From positions 496,001 through 560,000 of the forward strand of contig JABMLP010000012.1 of the NCBI GenBank assembly GCA_013176395.1: a stretch of 64,000 nt of DNA, written 5' to 3'. This stretch comes from Venturia oleaginea. Taxonomy: Eukaryota > Ascomycota > Dothideomycetes > Venturiales > Venturiaceae. Below the pieces are notes generated by a model, which saw only the letters and a program-made list of their open reading frames with translations, had not been told where the DNA came from and did not search any database. Shown here in pieces: positions 12,084-21,855 of this stretch. Numbering within the stretch: the stretch's first letter is position 1; every line of letters starts with the position of its first letter. The translations under genes and the position numbers were made by a program.

Positions 12084-12821
12084 ATGAGGGGACCGTTCAC
12101 CAGCTTCACAGTGGCTGTCTCGATGGCTAAACGTCGGGATAATCCAGGGTTTGCTCGTCGAGGAATTAAGGGGGCGTTTGTTCGAGCTTCCGCATCTTTC
12201 GGATTCGGAAAGAAGATCCAAGAGCCATACATGGAGACGAAGCGCGGTGTTTTTATTTGCGAAAATAAAGAGCCCGACACTGGAGAGAAGTGTCGTGTCT
12301 TCGTCGGCGAAGATGCAGAGCCCAATACTATCCACCGCGATCTTATCGCGGGATCATCCGTCTCTTTCAATGGATGACTTTGCAAAGGCGCCAATTTCAT
12401 GGAAAAGAATGGCGATATCAAGCTTCCTTCGCTAAAGTCCAGCCTCTTCGAGATCTAGTTCAACGGCTCTACTCGGGAAAAATTCGAATTCTACATGAAG
12501 ACGTTCAAAGACTGGTTTAAGGTATTCGAAACCTACATCCTCGGACACGTCCTCTTAGACGAACGCTTCCGCAACGCGGTCATCGATCATATCGTCAGGG
12601 GAGCCAAAGTCTTTAAATTTCAAAGCCATGCCCCTAGCTCACGACCACGTCAGCTTTGTCTACACGATAATACTCCTGGCATGAACAACGACAAGCTCGG
12701 AAAATTGTTGGTGGACTTCTGGGCATGCGGTCCACACACATCACCGGGTTGGTACGGAATCGAGAATTGTCAAGGTTCCGATGGCCAATATCCTTCTGAG
12801 TTCCTGTTTCAAGGAGGCTGA
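12084..12821 (+). pseudogene. BTB/POZ-domain gene remnant with two in-frame stops
   Basis: One continuous reading frame runs from 12084 to 12821, interrupted by TGA at 12375-12377 and TAG at 12456-12458. Reading through the stops gives features of fungal BTB/POZ proteins in the right order: FVGEDAEPNTIHRDLIAGSS (ligand-fold start with the HRDLI signature), then NFMEKNGDIKLP, then REKFEFYMK, then YILGHVLLDERFRNAVIDHI. Such proteins are often Cul3 adaptors, but fungal members of this short type are mostly uncharacterised. No intron could remove both stops without losing conserved residues. The reading is inference from motif order; an independent copy elsewhere in the genome would settle it. 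Confidence 0.65.
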
Positions 12822-13473
12822 GACGGCCATTTTACCCATGGGAAGAGGATCCTTGTCAATACCATGAACATAAGAAGAGTACGGAGTGTGTTAGATTTCG
12901 TATTAGATTCTAAATATCTCGCGGTTACTACTGTGCCAACATGGCACTGGAACAGCGCGCGGAACAATATAATCTCGACCCATTGTTTTACAAGCAACTT
13001 CACCTTACAGCCTTGAATTAGTAGATGAATAGGTCATTGCTGAGGACTGGTTCTACAAAAACCAATGGGGCCTATCAGTCATTCCATCAGGCCCTTGAAT
13101 TATGGTTCCTCTACGCTCTATATCTTACTCTTTACCAACTTACGTCTATACTTAAAACGAGCAATTGACAGAACAGACAATTGGCGGAATAGATAATTGG
13201 CGGAACGGATGATTAATAAAATAGATAATAAACAGGCTAGATAACCAATGGAATAGAACTAGGCCATAAATTTTAGCACATGACGTTTATAGTAGTATGA
13301 AGCCTCAAGAGCTCACATTTTCCTTCCGCCATCATACCTTTGAGACCTTGCTTGATGCAATATCTCGCCACCGTTACTCTAAAGGGATACGTGTGAACCT
13401 CAAGTCGGAGTCAGTCTCATGGCGACACCATGAAGCGTCCAAACTATCAATACCATGAGATCTACCGGAGTCT
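12822..13473. other. AT-rich intergenic region with short degenerate repeats
   Basis: No gene is supported. Around 13155-13255 there is a run of imperfect short units built on CAATTGGCGGAA and AGATAAT. The remainder is unremarkable. Confidence 0.4.
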
Positions 13474-14385
13474 CTAGATCCTTACACTACTCAACCTAGC
13501 AAATCCAAAGACCAGATTGACCAATACTCCAGTCGCAATACTCAACATTCTGCGTCTTGTCCACACCCCATCTTCCCTAACGCCCCAAGCAAGCGCACCA
13601 AGGGGCCAAAAGAAGCCCACGAAGTTTCCCCAAAGCATATCATCCAACGAGCTACTTTCTTCGTCATCAAATCCATCACCACCCGCCGCATCTGGACCTG
13701 AAGAATCGAGCCATCGTTCTTCCAGAGCCAACAGGGCACGTCCATGAGGCATTGTATCCGGAGTATGCGTAAGGCTCAAATGGTGAAGAAACGTAGTCCG
13801 CAACGAAGTAACATCAGCCTGGGTGAATCCCGTACTCAAAAGCCTATCGAAGCCCCTCGGCCCAGTCGGTTCCGTCCGTGGCAAAAGTGATGAATTGGAA
13901 TTCGTAGACTCACGCCGCGAATGCGGTGAATCGCCATGATATTTCTCCTCTAGCTTCTCTTGTACCTCTGCTGCACGCTCTGTCTCTTGTTCCAGATCTT
14001 CGGGCGTCAGAACGTCGCCTATGGAACAGTGTATATAGATCTTGTCTCTTGTGTCCTTGTCGAACTTCTTGCCGGAGTCATCTCGAACTGGTTGTTTGCC
14101 TTTGGCAATGCTTGATTTCGGTGGAGGAGGGGGAGGAGGTGGTGGATGTCGATTCTTCAGGTGCAGACATTGGTAGAGGGGTGAGACATCCTCAAGGACC
14201 TTACCGCCGTAGATCAGGCGGAGCCGATTGTTTGTAAGGTCTGGTGGCAGGTGAGGGCGAATTAGAGCTTTGAGGGCGAGCGTAGATGTGGTATGGGGTG
14301 AAGAAATTGTCAACGGGAGATCCGGAAGAGCGGTCGTGAAGCGTATTACTAGCCATAAGAGTTCTTCCGGTGGTGAGCCGGACAT
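13474..14385 (-). CDS. dsc3: Dsc3-like subunit of the Golgi Dsc E3 ubiquitin ligase (DUF2407)
   Basis: Membrane component of the Dsc ubiquitin-ligase complex, which in filamentous fungi is required for proteolytic activation of the SREBP factor SrbA under low oxygen. The single-exon protein has 303 residues from the Met at 14385. The N-terminal ubiquitin-like half is seen in LLWLVIRFTTALPDLPLTIS and LRLIYGGKVLEDVSPLYQCL. A proline run and an acidic/charged linker follow. The C-terminal DUF2407 part contains FDRLLSTGFTQADVTSLR and two hydrophobic helices around WGNFVGFFWPLGALAWG and LSIATGVLVNLVFGFARL. An in-frame upstream extension to 14475 lacks family character, so I start at MSGSPPEELLWLV. 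Confidence 0.85.
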   Translation of the reverse strand: MSGSPPEELLWLVIRFTTALPDLPLTISSPHTTSTLALKALIRPHLPPDLTNNRLRLIYGGKVLEDVSPLYQCLHLKNRHPPPPPPPPPKSSIAKGKQPVRDDSGKKFDKDTRDKIYIHCSIGDVLTPEDLEQETERAAEVQEKLEEKYHGDSPHSRRESTNSNSSLLPRTEPTGPRGFDRLLSTGFTQADVTSLRTTFLHHLSLTHTPDTMPHGRALLALEERWLDSSGPDAAGGDGFDDEESSSLDDMLWGNFVGFFWPLGALAWGVREDGVWTRRRMLSIATGVLVNLVFGFARLSSVRI

Positions 14386-14581
14386 TGTTATATATGCACA
14401 ACTGAATCGTGAGGTCGATATGCGTGCATGGATTGAGATCACGTTGCAAGGTAGGTAAGACTGATTACAAAACATACAACAGATGACCCGCCCAATAGCT
14501 TTCCAAGCACAAAACTAATGCAGATTCTTCTCTCAAAATCACTCAATTCAAGTCACACATTCAAGATCTACAGAAACCACT

Positions 14582-15017
14582 ATGGCCAACCCAGGAATTG
14601 TTCATATTGTGCTTCTCGAGTTTAAATCGAAGGCTACAGACGAGCAGATCAAAGATGTAACCCATTTCATTGTAACTACAACCATCTGAGCTAACAAGTG
14701 AAGGTATGCGATCGAATGCTAGGTTTAGCTCAAGCCTGCGTTCATCCAGATACCAAAGCGCCATACATCAAGACATCAGTCGGTGGCAAGAATAACAGCA
14801 GCGAAGGCATGGAGGTATGTCTAATCCACATTCGATTCAATCCTCCAATCTAATCAGACAGGACGGTCTCACCCATGGTTTCGTCGTCTACTTTGAGAAT
14901 GTCGAGGATCGCGATTACTATACGAAGAAGGACCCAGCTCACCAGGCCTTTGTCAAGAGTCTGGGTGATATTATCGCTTCAATTCGAGTTTTGGATTTCA
15001 CACCCGGCATCTTCTAG
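14582..15017 (+). CDS. Stress-responsive alpha/beta-barrel (Dabb) domain protein
   Basis: Small dimeric ferredoxin-like-fold protein; some Dabb members are polyketide or olivetolic-acid cyclases, others are stress-induced, and none of these roles can be assigned here. Three exons, 14582-14656, 14704-14814 and 14862-15017, give 113 residues. The domain spans the whole protein: GIVHIVLLEFKSKATDEQI, the typical first strand and helix; KTSVGGKNNSSEGMEDGLTH; then FVVYFENVEDRDYYTKKDPA and the end VLDFTPGIF. Both introns are GT-AG. It is convergent with ISA1; only about 135 bases separate the stop codons. Confidence 0.85.
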
Positions 15018-15153
15018 ATGTGTACATGGGGGATGGAAGTGAGGCAGGAGTGAGGGAATGTTTACATGGGGAGTACATGGACCTGACTATATTGGACTCA
15101 TCCCAAAAATGCCATGATGATGCTATATGCTCATCTTCTAAACTGCAATAGTA

Positions 15154-15944
15154 TCATGAAACTGTAAACGACTCGCCGCACCCACACTGTTCCGCTGTCA
15201 TATTGTTAGTATATGTTTCTCATCGCCCCTAGCTGGGTACAACTCACTTATGTTGGGATTCTTGAACGTAAACCGACTGCTCAACTTGTCCTCCACCCAA
15301 TCCATCTCACTCCCCAGAATCGTCATCAGAGCCTTTGAATCTATCAAGACCTTGACGCCATCTTGTTCCACCTGCTCGTCAAACTTCCCCGGCTTATCCA
15401 CGTATTCGAGGTGATATGCTGAGCCCGAACATCCCTTGTTCTTCACGCCCACCCGTATCAACTTGGGTTCTGGATCATCCAACAGATCTCGCAAACGCTC
15501 GACAGCCGTAGGCGTAAGTGTCATAGCTGCTTTTCGCAGGCGGAGTTTACTCCTCGGTCTGGCTAATGGTGCTGGCTGTGCTTGTGTTGAATCCGATACC
15601 ACGGGTTTGGTCTTCTGTGCCTCTTTTTCCGCCAAACTGATCGAACTCTTCTCTGAGCTTTGTAGCGAGCTCGGTGTCCATGAGAACTGGCTTTTGGTTT
15701 GAGCTTGTCCACCAGCTATTGAAGTGTCTGGAACTCCCGCATTTCTGGGTGGTGGGGGCCCCGGATCTAGCGTTCTAGGATGGTATGCACTCTCGGTCAT
15801 CAGTTGTCGCTTGGCTGATTGTCGAAGAGGTCTGTATGAGGAGAATGTGCGAAAGCATCTTGGGCATTGTCTTGGTGTGGCGGCGGCAGAGGATGAGGCG
15901 AGGCGGAGGATAGAGGAGAATGCTGCAGTCGTGGTAGAACTCAT
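15154..15944 (-). CDS. ISA1: Mitochondrial A-type iron-sulfur assembly protein Isa1
   Basis: Mitochondrial scaffold or carrier needed to make 4Fe-4S clusters for enzymes such as aconitase and the radical-SAM proteins. Two exons, 15248-15944 and 15154-15194, give 245 residues. The N-terminus is Ser/Arg-rich without acids, as in matrix targeting peptides, followed by a low-complexity linker. The A-type domain starts near LTPTAVERLRDLL and has VGVKNKGCSGSAYHLEYV (first conserved Cys), GSEMDWVEDKLSSRFTFKNP, and the last two cysteines in CGCGESF. That CGC motif is encoded only by the 41 nt second exon; reading straight through the intron loses it. VKNKGCSG and EMDWVEDKL resemble Isa1 more than Isa2. 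Confidence 0.92.
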
Positions 15945-16503
15945 TTTGGGCGAGATATGTTCGCCGTGGGAGTGGTTTATGGAGGCGTAATAATATGTGG
16001 GAGAGGTTTTGGAGTAATGGTTATAAATGCTGAATTGGAAATGTCAAGGTTGAGGCTCTCACCTGCCAACATGAATCGATGCGAATCTACCCGAACAACC
16101 AATCAGAGCGTTGCTTATTGATACGCCGTTCTGAGAAGTTCAGGCGAATCTGCTGTCGTTCCTGAATCTACCGCTACGCAAGCACAACCCTCACCATTTC
16201 CTCCCACAATCAAGTTGCCCTATCATTTGCTCTAAAAGAGTGCGTTCGATTTGATTCCTCCGTTCATTCATCTGAATATAGAGCGCAAAACTAGAGCATC
16301 AATCTTCCAGGGAATCGACATTGTGTCCAACCCAGGAAATTACATACACTTGTTCGCTCCTCAAAGATCTACCAATGGATCTCTTGCTTACTAGGAGACT
16401 AAGTTGAGTGGATGTTATTGTGCCTTTGACCTAAAAATTTCGAGCCTAGTTTAACCCTTACCCATAGCGACCACACCGACACAGCATTGAAGCGACCATC
16501 CCA
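15945..16503. other. Intergenic region between ISA1 and the GST gene
   Basis: No supported gene or repeat. It should contain the ISA1 promoter next to 15944 and the 3' end of the GST gene. Confidence 0.5.
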
Positions 16504-17243
16504 TCAAGTTTGCGGTCTCAACGGTTCAGGAGCCTCAGCCCCAAAGACAGGAACAAACCCTGGGTCCCCTTTCTCCATGGCCTTCTTATAAGCTGGTCTC
16601 TCACCAACTCTCGTCAAGTATGCCAGAATTCCATCATATTCCGTTAATTCATACGGGACAAACAACCTCATCGTGCTCAACGTAAACACGATCATAACAT
16701 CCGCAGCCGTAAATTCTTCTCCCGCCAACCAAGTGTTTCCCTTCAACCTGTCATCCAACATCTTCAACAATGCCTCCCGGACCCCTTTGACTGACTGGGC
16801 TATGAAGTTATCCGCTGGGATGCCACCGAACTTAACGAGCATGCCGTGACCCACTGCTGGTTGGATGGAGCCATTGCTTGCGTGAAACCAGTAAAGATAA
16901 TCTGCGTAATTTGGCTGATCAGGTCCAATCACCAACTTTCCTTTCCCATACTTGGTCAGGATGTACTCAGCAATGGCTGCCGATTCTGCGAGAGTGACGG
17001 GACCATCTTGGATTACCGGGGCTCCACCTGTGGCATGTCTTTCCTATGTCAGCCTCTACGAACGGTGATCAATCTTTGGAGCGAGAAATGGGACAGTTCT
17101 TACAAAGCTTTGATCTCCGGTGGTCCCAGGAGATTTTCCTTCCTCCTCGCATAAGTCTTCATCTCATACGGGATCTGAAGTTCTTCGCACAGCCAGACTA
17201 TACGCTCAGATTGCGAGCGTTGAAGGTGGTGAACAATGAGCAT
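16504..17243 (-). CDS. Cytosolic glutathione S-transferase
   Basis: Conjugates glutathione to electrophiles; fungal members also act in oxidative-stress and xenobiotic handling. Two exons, 17104-17243 and 16504-17038, give 224 residues. The N-terminal thioredoxin-like domain begins MLIVHHLQRSQSERIVWLCE and includes GGAPVIQDG and TLAESAAIAEYI (glutathione gamma-glutamyl contact, cis-Pro and ESxA motifs). The helical C-terminal domain includes KGNTWLAGEEFTAADVMIVF, the N-capping and Asp motif typical of GSTs, and ends RPAYKKAMEKGDPGF. The intron is GT-AG. Longer upstream open sequence to 17354 is leader. Confidence 0.9.
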
Positions 17244-17367
17244 TGTCAATGGATCTATGATGGTATTGACGGGGTTAAAGAGATTGGTACACTGTACATG
17301 TACTAACAGACTGGAAGACTTCCGCGTCTGTATACCCACAAGATTACGTATCACTGCTTCTACCGTA

Positions 17368-17591
17368 TAATCTGATTCCTAGCCTTAGCTTGACAGGGAT
17401 TAATCCGCAGACTCCCGCGAGGCATCATTTCACGTTTAACTGAAAAAAGGCTAGTACATACAAAGCTTAGTATTACTGGCTGATCTTTAGATTACTTCCC
17501 AAAGAATGAAGTGAGGTCCCCTTTCAAGCCTGAATACCTTACCGGAGTGCGCGGATTAATCCCTGTTAAGCTAAAGTCAGGAATCAGATTA
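17368..17591. mobile_element. TA-flanked MITE, 224 bp with 41 bp terminal inverted repeats
   Basis: The outer 41 bases (17368-17408 and 17551-17591) are inverted copies of each other, 37 of 41 identical, starting TAATCTGATTCCT and ending AGGGATTAATCCGC. All four mismatches are transitions. TA occurs on both outer sides (17366-17367 and 17592-17593), the target preferred by Tc1/mariner/pogo elements. The interior of about 140 bases has no meaningful coding. It is most simply a non-autonomous element mobilised by a pogo-type transposase. It is not related in terminal sequence to the pogo at 52926. Confidence 0.8.
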
Positions 17592-17593
17592 TA

Positions 17594-18782
17594 TGGTTTG
17601 TTCGTATCGGTACTTGAAGTGCTGCCATTATTGAGCCCCGCCTGGCTTGTCCCGAACTCCACAAAACTTCATTTATTGCCGAGAGAGATACCGGGTAACC
17701 GGCCGCATCCTGACTAAATTCTTACTCAGTCGCTACATTCCCATCACCTGCGGTCCCGTACGGTATCCAGTCTTGGTGTTCTGTCCCAAATACATGAATT
17801 CTTATGAGTTCAATTTCGTCATTGGTACGAGATGAGAGAGGATGTTGCACCGAGTACTGTGCCACACGTCAGCTTCGGAGGGTTTCAACCTTTGTGCTGA
17901 AGGATCTCTTCACTGGCTTTGTTAGAGTGGAAGGCTGCAAGGTTGGAAGGAAACAGAGATCGTAAACCTGTGCTACCCTACGAATGAAAGGACGCGGACT
18001 GGTTGAAAGGAAGGCTTTTGATTCCATTGAACTTGGAACCTGTGCAGTTCTATAGGAAATATACCGCAATGAGAATATTATAAAGCGACATTTGTAGCAC
18101 ACTGAGAGTACAGTCTTGCCAATAGTGTTAACAAGCAGGTTTTATTTGTGCACGCTGGTTCCCAGCTCATTCAATTTTCAGCGGGCTTTGAGGTGAAAAA
18201 GGCCCACGCATATCGACAAGCACATTAATGGCTTATAGAGAGAAAGCAATACCAGTCGGGGGACAATGTTCGTGAGAAGTGGATGTATCGAGCTTGAGAA
18301 CGAAAAACGAGTCCAAGCCCTTCTCCCGACATCGGCTTGGCCTTTCGCGCCAACTTCGTGATCTCGATTCTCAACCTCATGATCTTGCAACTTTCACTCC
18401 ATGTACCCGTGGACATGGACATGACTTTCATGTCAGCTTATCTCAAGCCAATCCTCGTGTGGTTTGACGTTGAGCCCATGTTTTGCATGTCCTCATCGAC
18501 ATGGCGCTGCAATCGAGCTTCATCCCATGATCTGTATAGAGTCTACGCGCAGGCTTTGGAACGGGCTCAACTATCGAGACCAATGCCTATGAGACCGAAT
18601 GGGAATATCCATTCGATCGGAGTCTCAGTCATGAAGATGACTCGCCAACAATGACCTTCTAGCACAGGTTAATTGGAGGGAAGCCCTCAAGCCAACGACG
18701 GCTGTTGAAACAACCATCTGAAAGAGTCTACCTCCTGCACCATACGTACGATGTGGCTTTCGAGCCAAGCTGACATGAGCAG
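17594..18782. other. Gene-poor region between the MITE and the first SLATT gene
   Basis: Only short frames in several overlapping phases; none shows a domain. An exon encoding the missing N-terminus of the SLATT-like gene at 18783 may lie near the right edge but cannot be fixed. Confidence 0.4.
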
Positions 18783-19394
18783 ACATGGTTTTCCGGGACC
18801 CAGACTGCCAGCGTTCACGATCCGACTGGCTTGAATGCGTTGACATCCATAAAGCGAAACTGGTACGGTGCTGTCATGGAGGACTACGTGCAAGCCAAAA
18901 CCAGAATCTGGATGTACCAAATCGCCGCCTATTTCCTCCTTGGCCTTCAACTTGCTGTTAGTGCTGTCCTCATTATTCTGGGGAGTTTAAGAAGCGTCAA
19001 ATCGCGTAGCGCCATCGTCGTAAAGGTGCAGCAACCACAGCGAAATCGGCCATGGCGAAATTTGGTCGGATTGAAGGAGGTCTTGAGGCTGGCACAGATG
19101 CTATCGGCATGGGACTTGGAGCGCGGGCAGGTCATGGCTTGGGACTTGGATGAGTTCAAAAAATTACGGCAGTTACAGACACCAACAGGGAGCCGTCCCG
19201 AGTTTTGGATAAGCATTGGAGAGCCAGGGAAAACAATCACGTCTCCCCTCGCACTTGCAGGTAGCAATCCCTCCTTAATCGCGATCAAGTTTACCAAGGT
19301 CAAAGCGGAGAAGGCAGGTCAAGCATTGAAGCTCATTGGTTATGACCATCATGGCTGGGCATTGCAGCAGATCCACGACAGCATCATCATATGA
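18783..19394 (+). CDS. SLATT_fungal-like protein lacking the second membrane helix (start unresolved)
   Basis: Paralogue of the gene at 20637. Shared blocks are WMYQIAAYFLLGLQLAVSAV with LYEIAAYSLLGLQLFLSAM, LIILGSL with FILLGTL, GLKEVLRLAQML with GLGKILRKLELL, and SRPEFW with NNPDFW. Between SRSAIV and the QQPQRNR segment about 17-19 residues are absent in frame, exactly the second helix of the pair, so this version keeps one transmembrane segment. The first in-frame ATG (18876) falls inside the homologous region. A plausible 3' splice site with a GCTGAC branch ends at 18782, at the same relative place as the intron acceptor of the neighbour, but I cannot identify the first exon. It may be a decaying duplicate or a functional one-helix derivative. 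Confidence 0.5.
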   Translation, partial: TWFSGTQTASVHDPTGLNALTSIKRNWYGAVMEDYVQAKTRIWMYQIAAYFLLGLQLAVSAVLIILGSLRSVKSRSAIVVKVQQPQRNRPWRNLVGLKEVLRLAQMLSAWDLERGQVMAWDLDEFKKLRQLQTPTGSRPEFWISIGEPGKTITSPLALAGSNPSLIAIKFTKVKAEKAGQALKLIGYDHHGWALQQIHDSIII

Positions 19395-20429
19395 CTGGCC
19401 ATGTTGAATTTATGGAGGTTCCAGCTTCCAAGCGTCTCGCGCGATAAAAATCGCACAAAGGAAGGATGTCATGGAATGAACTCTTTCTCTGTTGGTGGAA
19501 GTTCTTTTTAACGAAATAATGCCAACGTAGAATTGGTTTTCTAGAGCTTCCATTTCCATGTGGGTGGGTCGGGTGGTCATGACTCGCCACGGTTTTGGCT
19601 CCAAGATAGTGGCACCAAGCGCTTAACGAGCTGGAAGGAACTATGCAAGATGAGGTATAAGAAGAGCAGACAATGGCCTGGCCTGCCACAACGGAAGCAG
19701 CTCTTCGGCCTTGTCTTCGTCATGAAGTCACCCGGATTGGACGCTTCTGATCATTTTTTGATATTGCCAGAAATCCATCACTATCGATCTATATTTGAAA
19801 GAAAGCTGTTTGAAAGGCAGTAACGTGAAACTTCGAGGACGAGGCGGGTTAAGATTACCATGAAAGATTCGGCTAGGCCCTCGTAGATCAGCTCTTCCTT
19901 GATTGGGAGTGGTTTCTACTCAAGAACTGGACAGGCTATCGCAGTCAACGCAAGGCCAAAACATACCAGCAACGACGTTCAATACACCTGCAATCCTTCC
20001 CTTTTTCGAGTGGACCTGCTTCTTCCCATGGTCTCCCGAGCAATGAATCTCAAGCAAGAGCATGGAACACAGGATAGCAGCTACAGAATATGTTGGAAGT
20101 TCTCACCACGTCTCGTTCAGTGCAGCGCCCATGCATGACGACCAATTTGGTACTATTTTGTGAGATGATAGACTCCAGATGATATCTGTATATTCTTAGC
20201 GTTTTCAAAGAGTGAATCGAGAGCGATTTTGCTACCGCTTAGTGAATAAGGGGTGCGCAATGCGATGAATGTTTCCGAGCGAACGTGCCTGCTTTCTCAC
20301 ACTGTTATACTTAGGCCATAGCATTCATTTGCACCCAAGGAAAGAGCAATGTTCGAGGCCGGCAGCCACAAAATATACGCTCTGCACCCAAGACAGCCAA
20401 TCTCGCTTCTTTTTCGCAGATGATTAATC
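19395..20429. other. Intergenic region between the two SLATT-related genes
   Basis: No supported coding. Frames at 19387-19823 overlap one another on opposite strands and have no recognisable content. Confidence 0.4.
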
Positions 20430-20506
20430 TCAGATCGATATCGATAATTTTCTGGCGATGATTCCCGTTCACATCGCCAGAAAGTTAGCGATATCGATCG
20501 CGAGTT
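20430..20506. repeat. Dispersed palindromic element, copy 2 (clearest)
   Basis: Imperfect palindrome of about 75 bases. The left arm has GATCGATATCGATAATTTTC then TGGCGAT; the right arm, read on the minus strand, has GCGATCGATATCGCTAACTT then TCTGGCGAT. Related copies occur at 11857, 21498 and 48588. It lies about 130 bases upstream of the SLATT coding region, so it could fall in its promoter. Confidence 0.6.
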
Positions 20507-20636
20507 GAAGATACTCTATGTAGATTGATAATTGGTGATCCGTGGAGTATGTATCCACGCCTTCTGTAATAACGTGGGTAAGTTGGGTGCGCAAGGCAAG
20601 CAGCATCTCTGAGACATCAACAACAAAACATACAAC

Positions 20637-21409
20637 ATGTCTCAGCTCAGTACTGGCGGCATTCGCATGCCTGGCTACCAGCGAGTAAGCTCCAGGATGA
20701 GTACACAAAGCTCATCGGTAAGTGTTTCTTCCCTTCATATCAGCTGGGACATACTGACAAGTCACAGACAGCTCCAGTCGTCCAGAATGAGGCCCCTGAC
20801 AAGGCGAACCCAATACCAGACATCCTCAGCCCGGCACCGAACACTGCGGGACCAATTAAACCATTATTCAAAGATCCAAAGGCTGCTCTCACCAGGATCG
20901 AATTGGCCAGGTTCACTGGCATGCAAAGCCCTCTGCCCAGCAAGAAAGACACCCCGTTTGGCACCCTATACACCGACATCAAGACCGATTACGTCCATAC
21001 GGGGCGTTGGCTCATTCTATACGAGATCGCTGCGTACAGCCTACTCGGCTTGCAGCTGTTCCTGAGCGCCATGTTCATTCTCCTCGGTACACTTAAACTG
21101 AAAGACTCTTCCAATGCCATCCTTGCGCTTGGATCTGTATCAACACTCGTTGCAGGAATCATGGCATTCATGAAAGGTCAAGGGCAACCGGCACGTCTCC
21201 GTCAGAAGACGCTGGGACTAGGCAAGATCCTGCGAAAGCTGGAGCTGCTACACCAGAATGTTGAGTGGAAGGCTGTCACAATTGGGGATATCGAGGGCGT
21301 GGAGAAGCAGTATCAGGATGTGCTCGAGGAGGCTGATGCTAATAATCCGGACTTTTGGGCTGTTATTCGCAGTGAGGCGCCTGAGAAGAAGGGAACTGGT
21401 TTTGCGTGA
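20637..21409 (+). CDS. SLATT_fungal two-helix membrane protein
   Basis: Two exons, 20637-20717 and 20768-21409, encode 240 residues. After a Ser/Pro-rich N-terminus comes the SLATT core: a membrane-proximal helix (FGTLYTDIKTDYVHTGRWL), a first transmembrane helix at about 110-134, a short loop, a second helix at about 143-162 (AILALGSVSTLVAGIMAFM) and the following KGQGQPARLRQK segment that is characteristic of the fungal SLATT family. In bacteria SLATT proteins are predicted pore-forming effectors of nucleotide-second-messenger defence systems; the fungal role is unknown, and no SMODS or SLOG partner is visible nearby. The ATG at 20637 is followed by a good GT-AG intron. Palindromic repeats lie on both sides of this gene. 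Confidence 0.8.
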
Positions 21410-21497
21410 TATACTACTGGGGGCGGGGAGGGTTGAGTTGGCTGACGAAGTTTGGATTCGCTTATAACATGTTAATTGGATAGCATTCTTTAATTCA

Positions 21498-21575
21498 AGA
21501 TCGACATCAATAATTTCCTGGCGATTTCAAAAACAATTGTTTCCAGGAATTTATCGATATTGATGTCGATTTGTG
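21498..21575. repeat. Dispersed palindromic element, copy 3
   Basis: Left arm GATCGACATCAATAATTTCC then TGGCGAT; right arm, read in reverse complement, ATCGACATCAATATCGATAA then ATTCCTGG. It is the same layout as copy 2 and lies about 90 bases after the SLATT stop codon, so it might form part of the 3' untranslated region. Confidence 0.6.
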
Positions 21576-21855
21576 AGTTTGCTTTCAAGTAACATAATTT
21601 TTCGGTACCGGAAGTGAAAGAATCTGCGGTGGTGCCGAGGTAAGGTTGTATTTAAGCCGCGTAAAGTTTAGGGGCTTGTTTCGCGGGGCGTTCCCATTCG
21701 TCGCGTCTGCCGGACTCGGCCTCTTCCATGCAAAGTCCCCCGTTCGATCATCAAAAAAAACATCATGATGAACCATTTAGGTGCATGCGCTTGATATCTC
21801 CGTTCATTCAAGCATTCGCTGTCATTCCTCTCCACCGTAGACTTTCTCCTCAATC

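Noticed and set aside
12495..12821. Separate small gene in the BTB relic
   Set aside because: It is in the same frame as 12084-12377 and continues the same domain after two stops.
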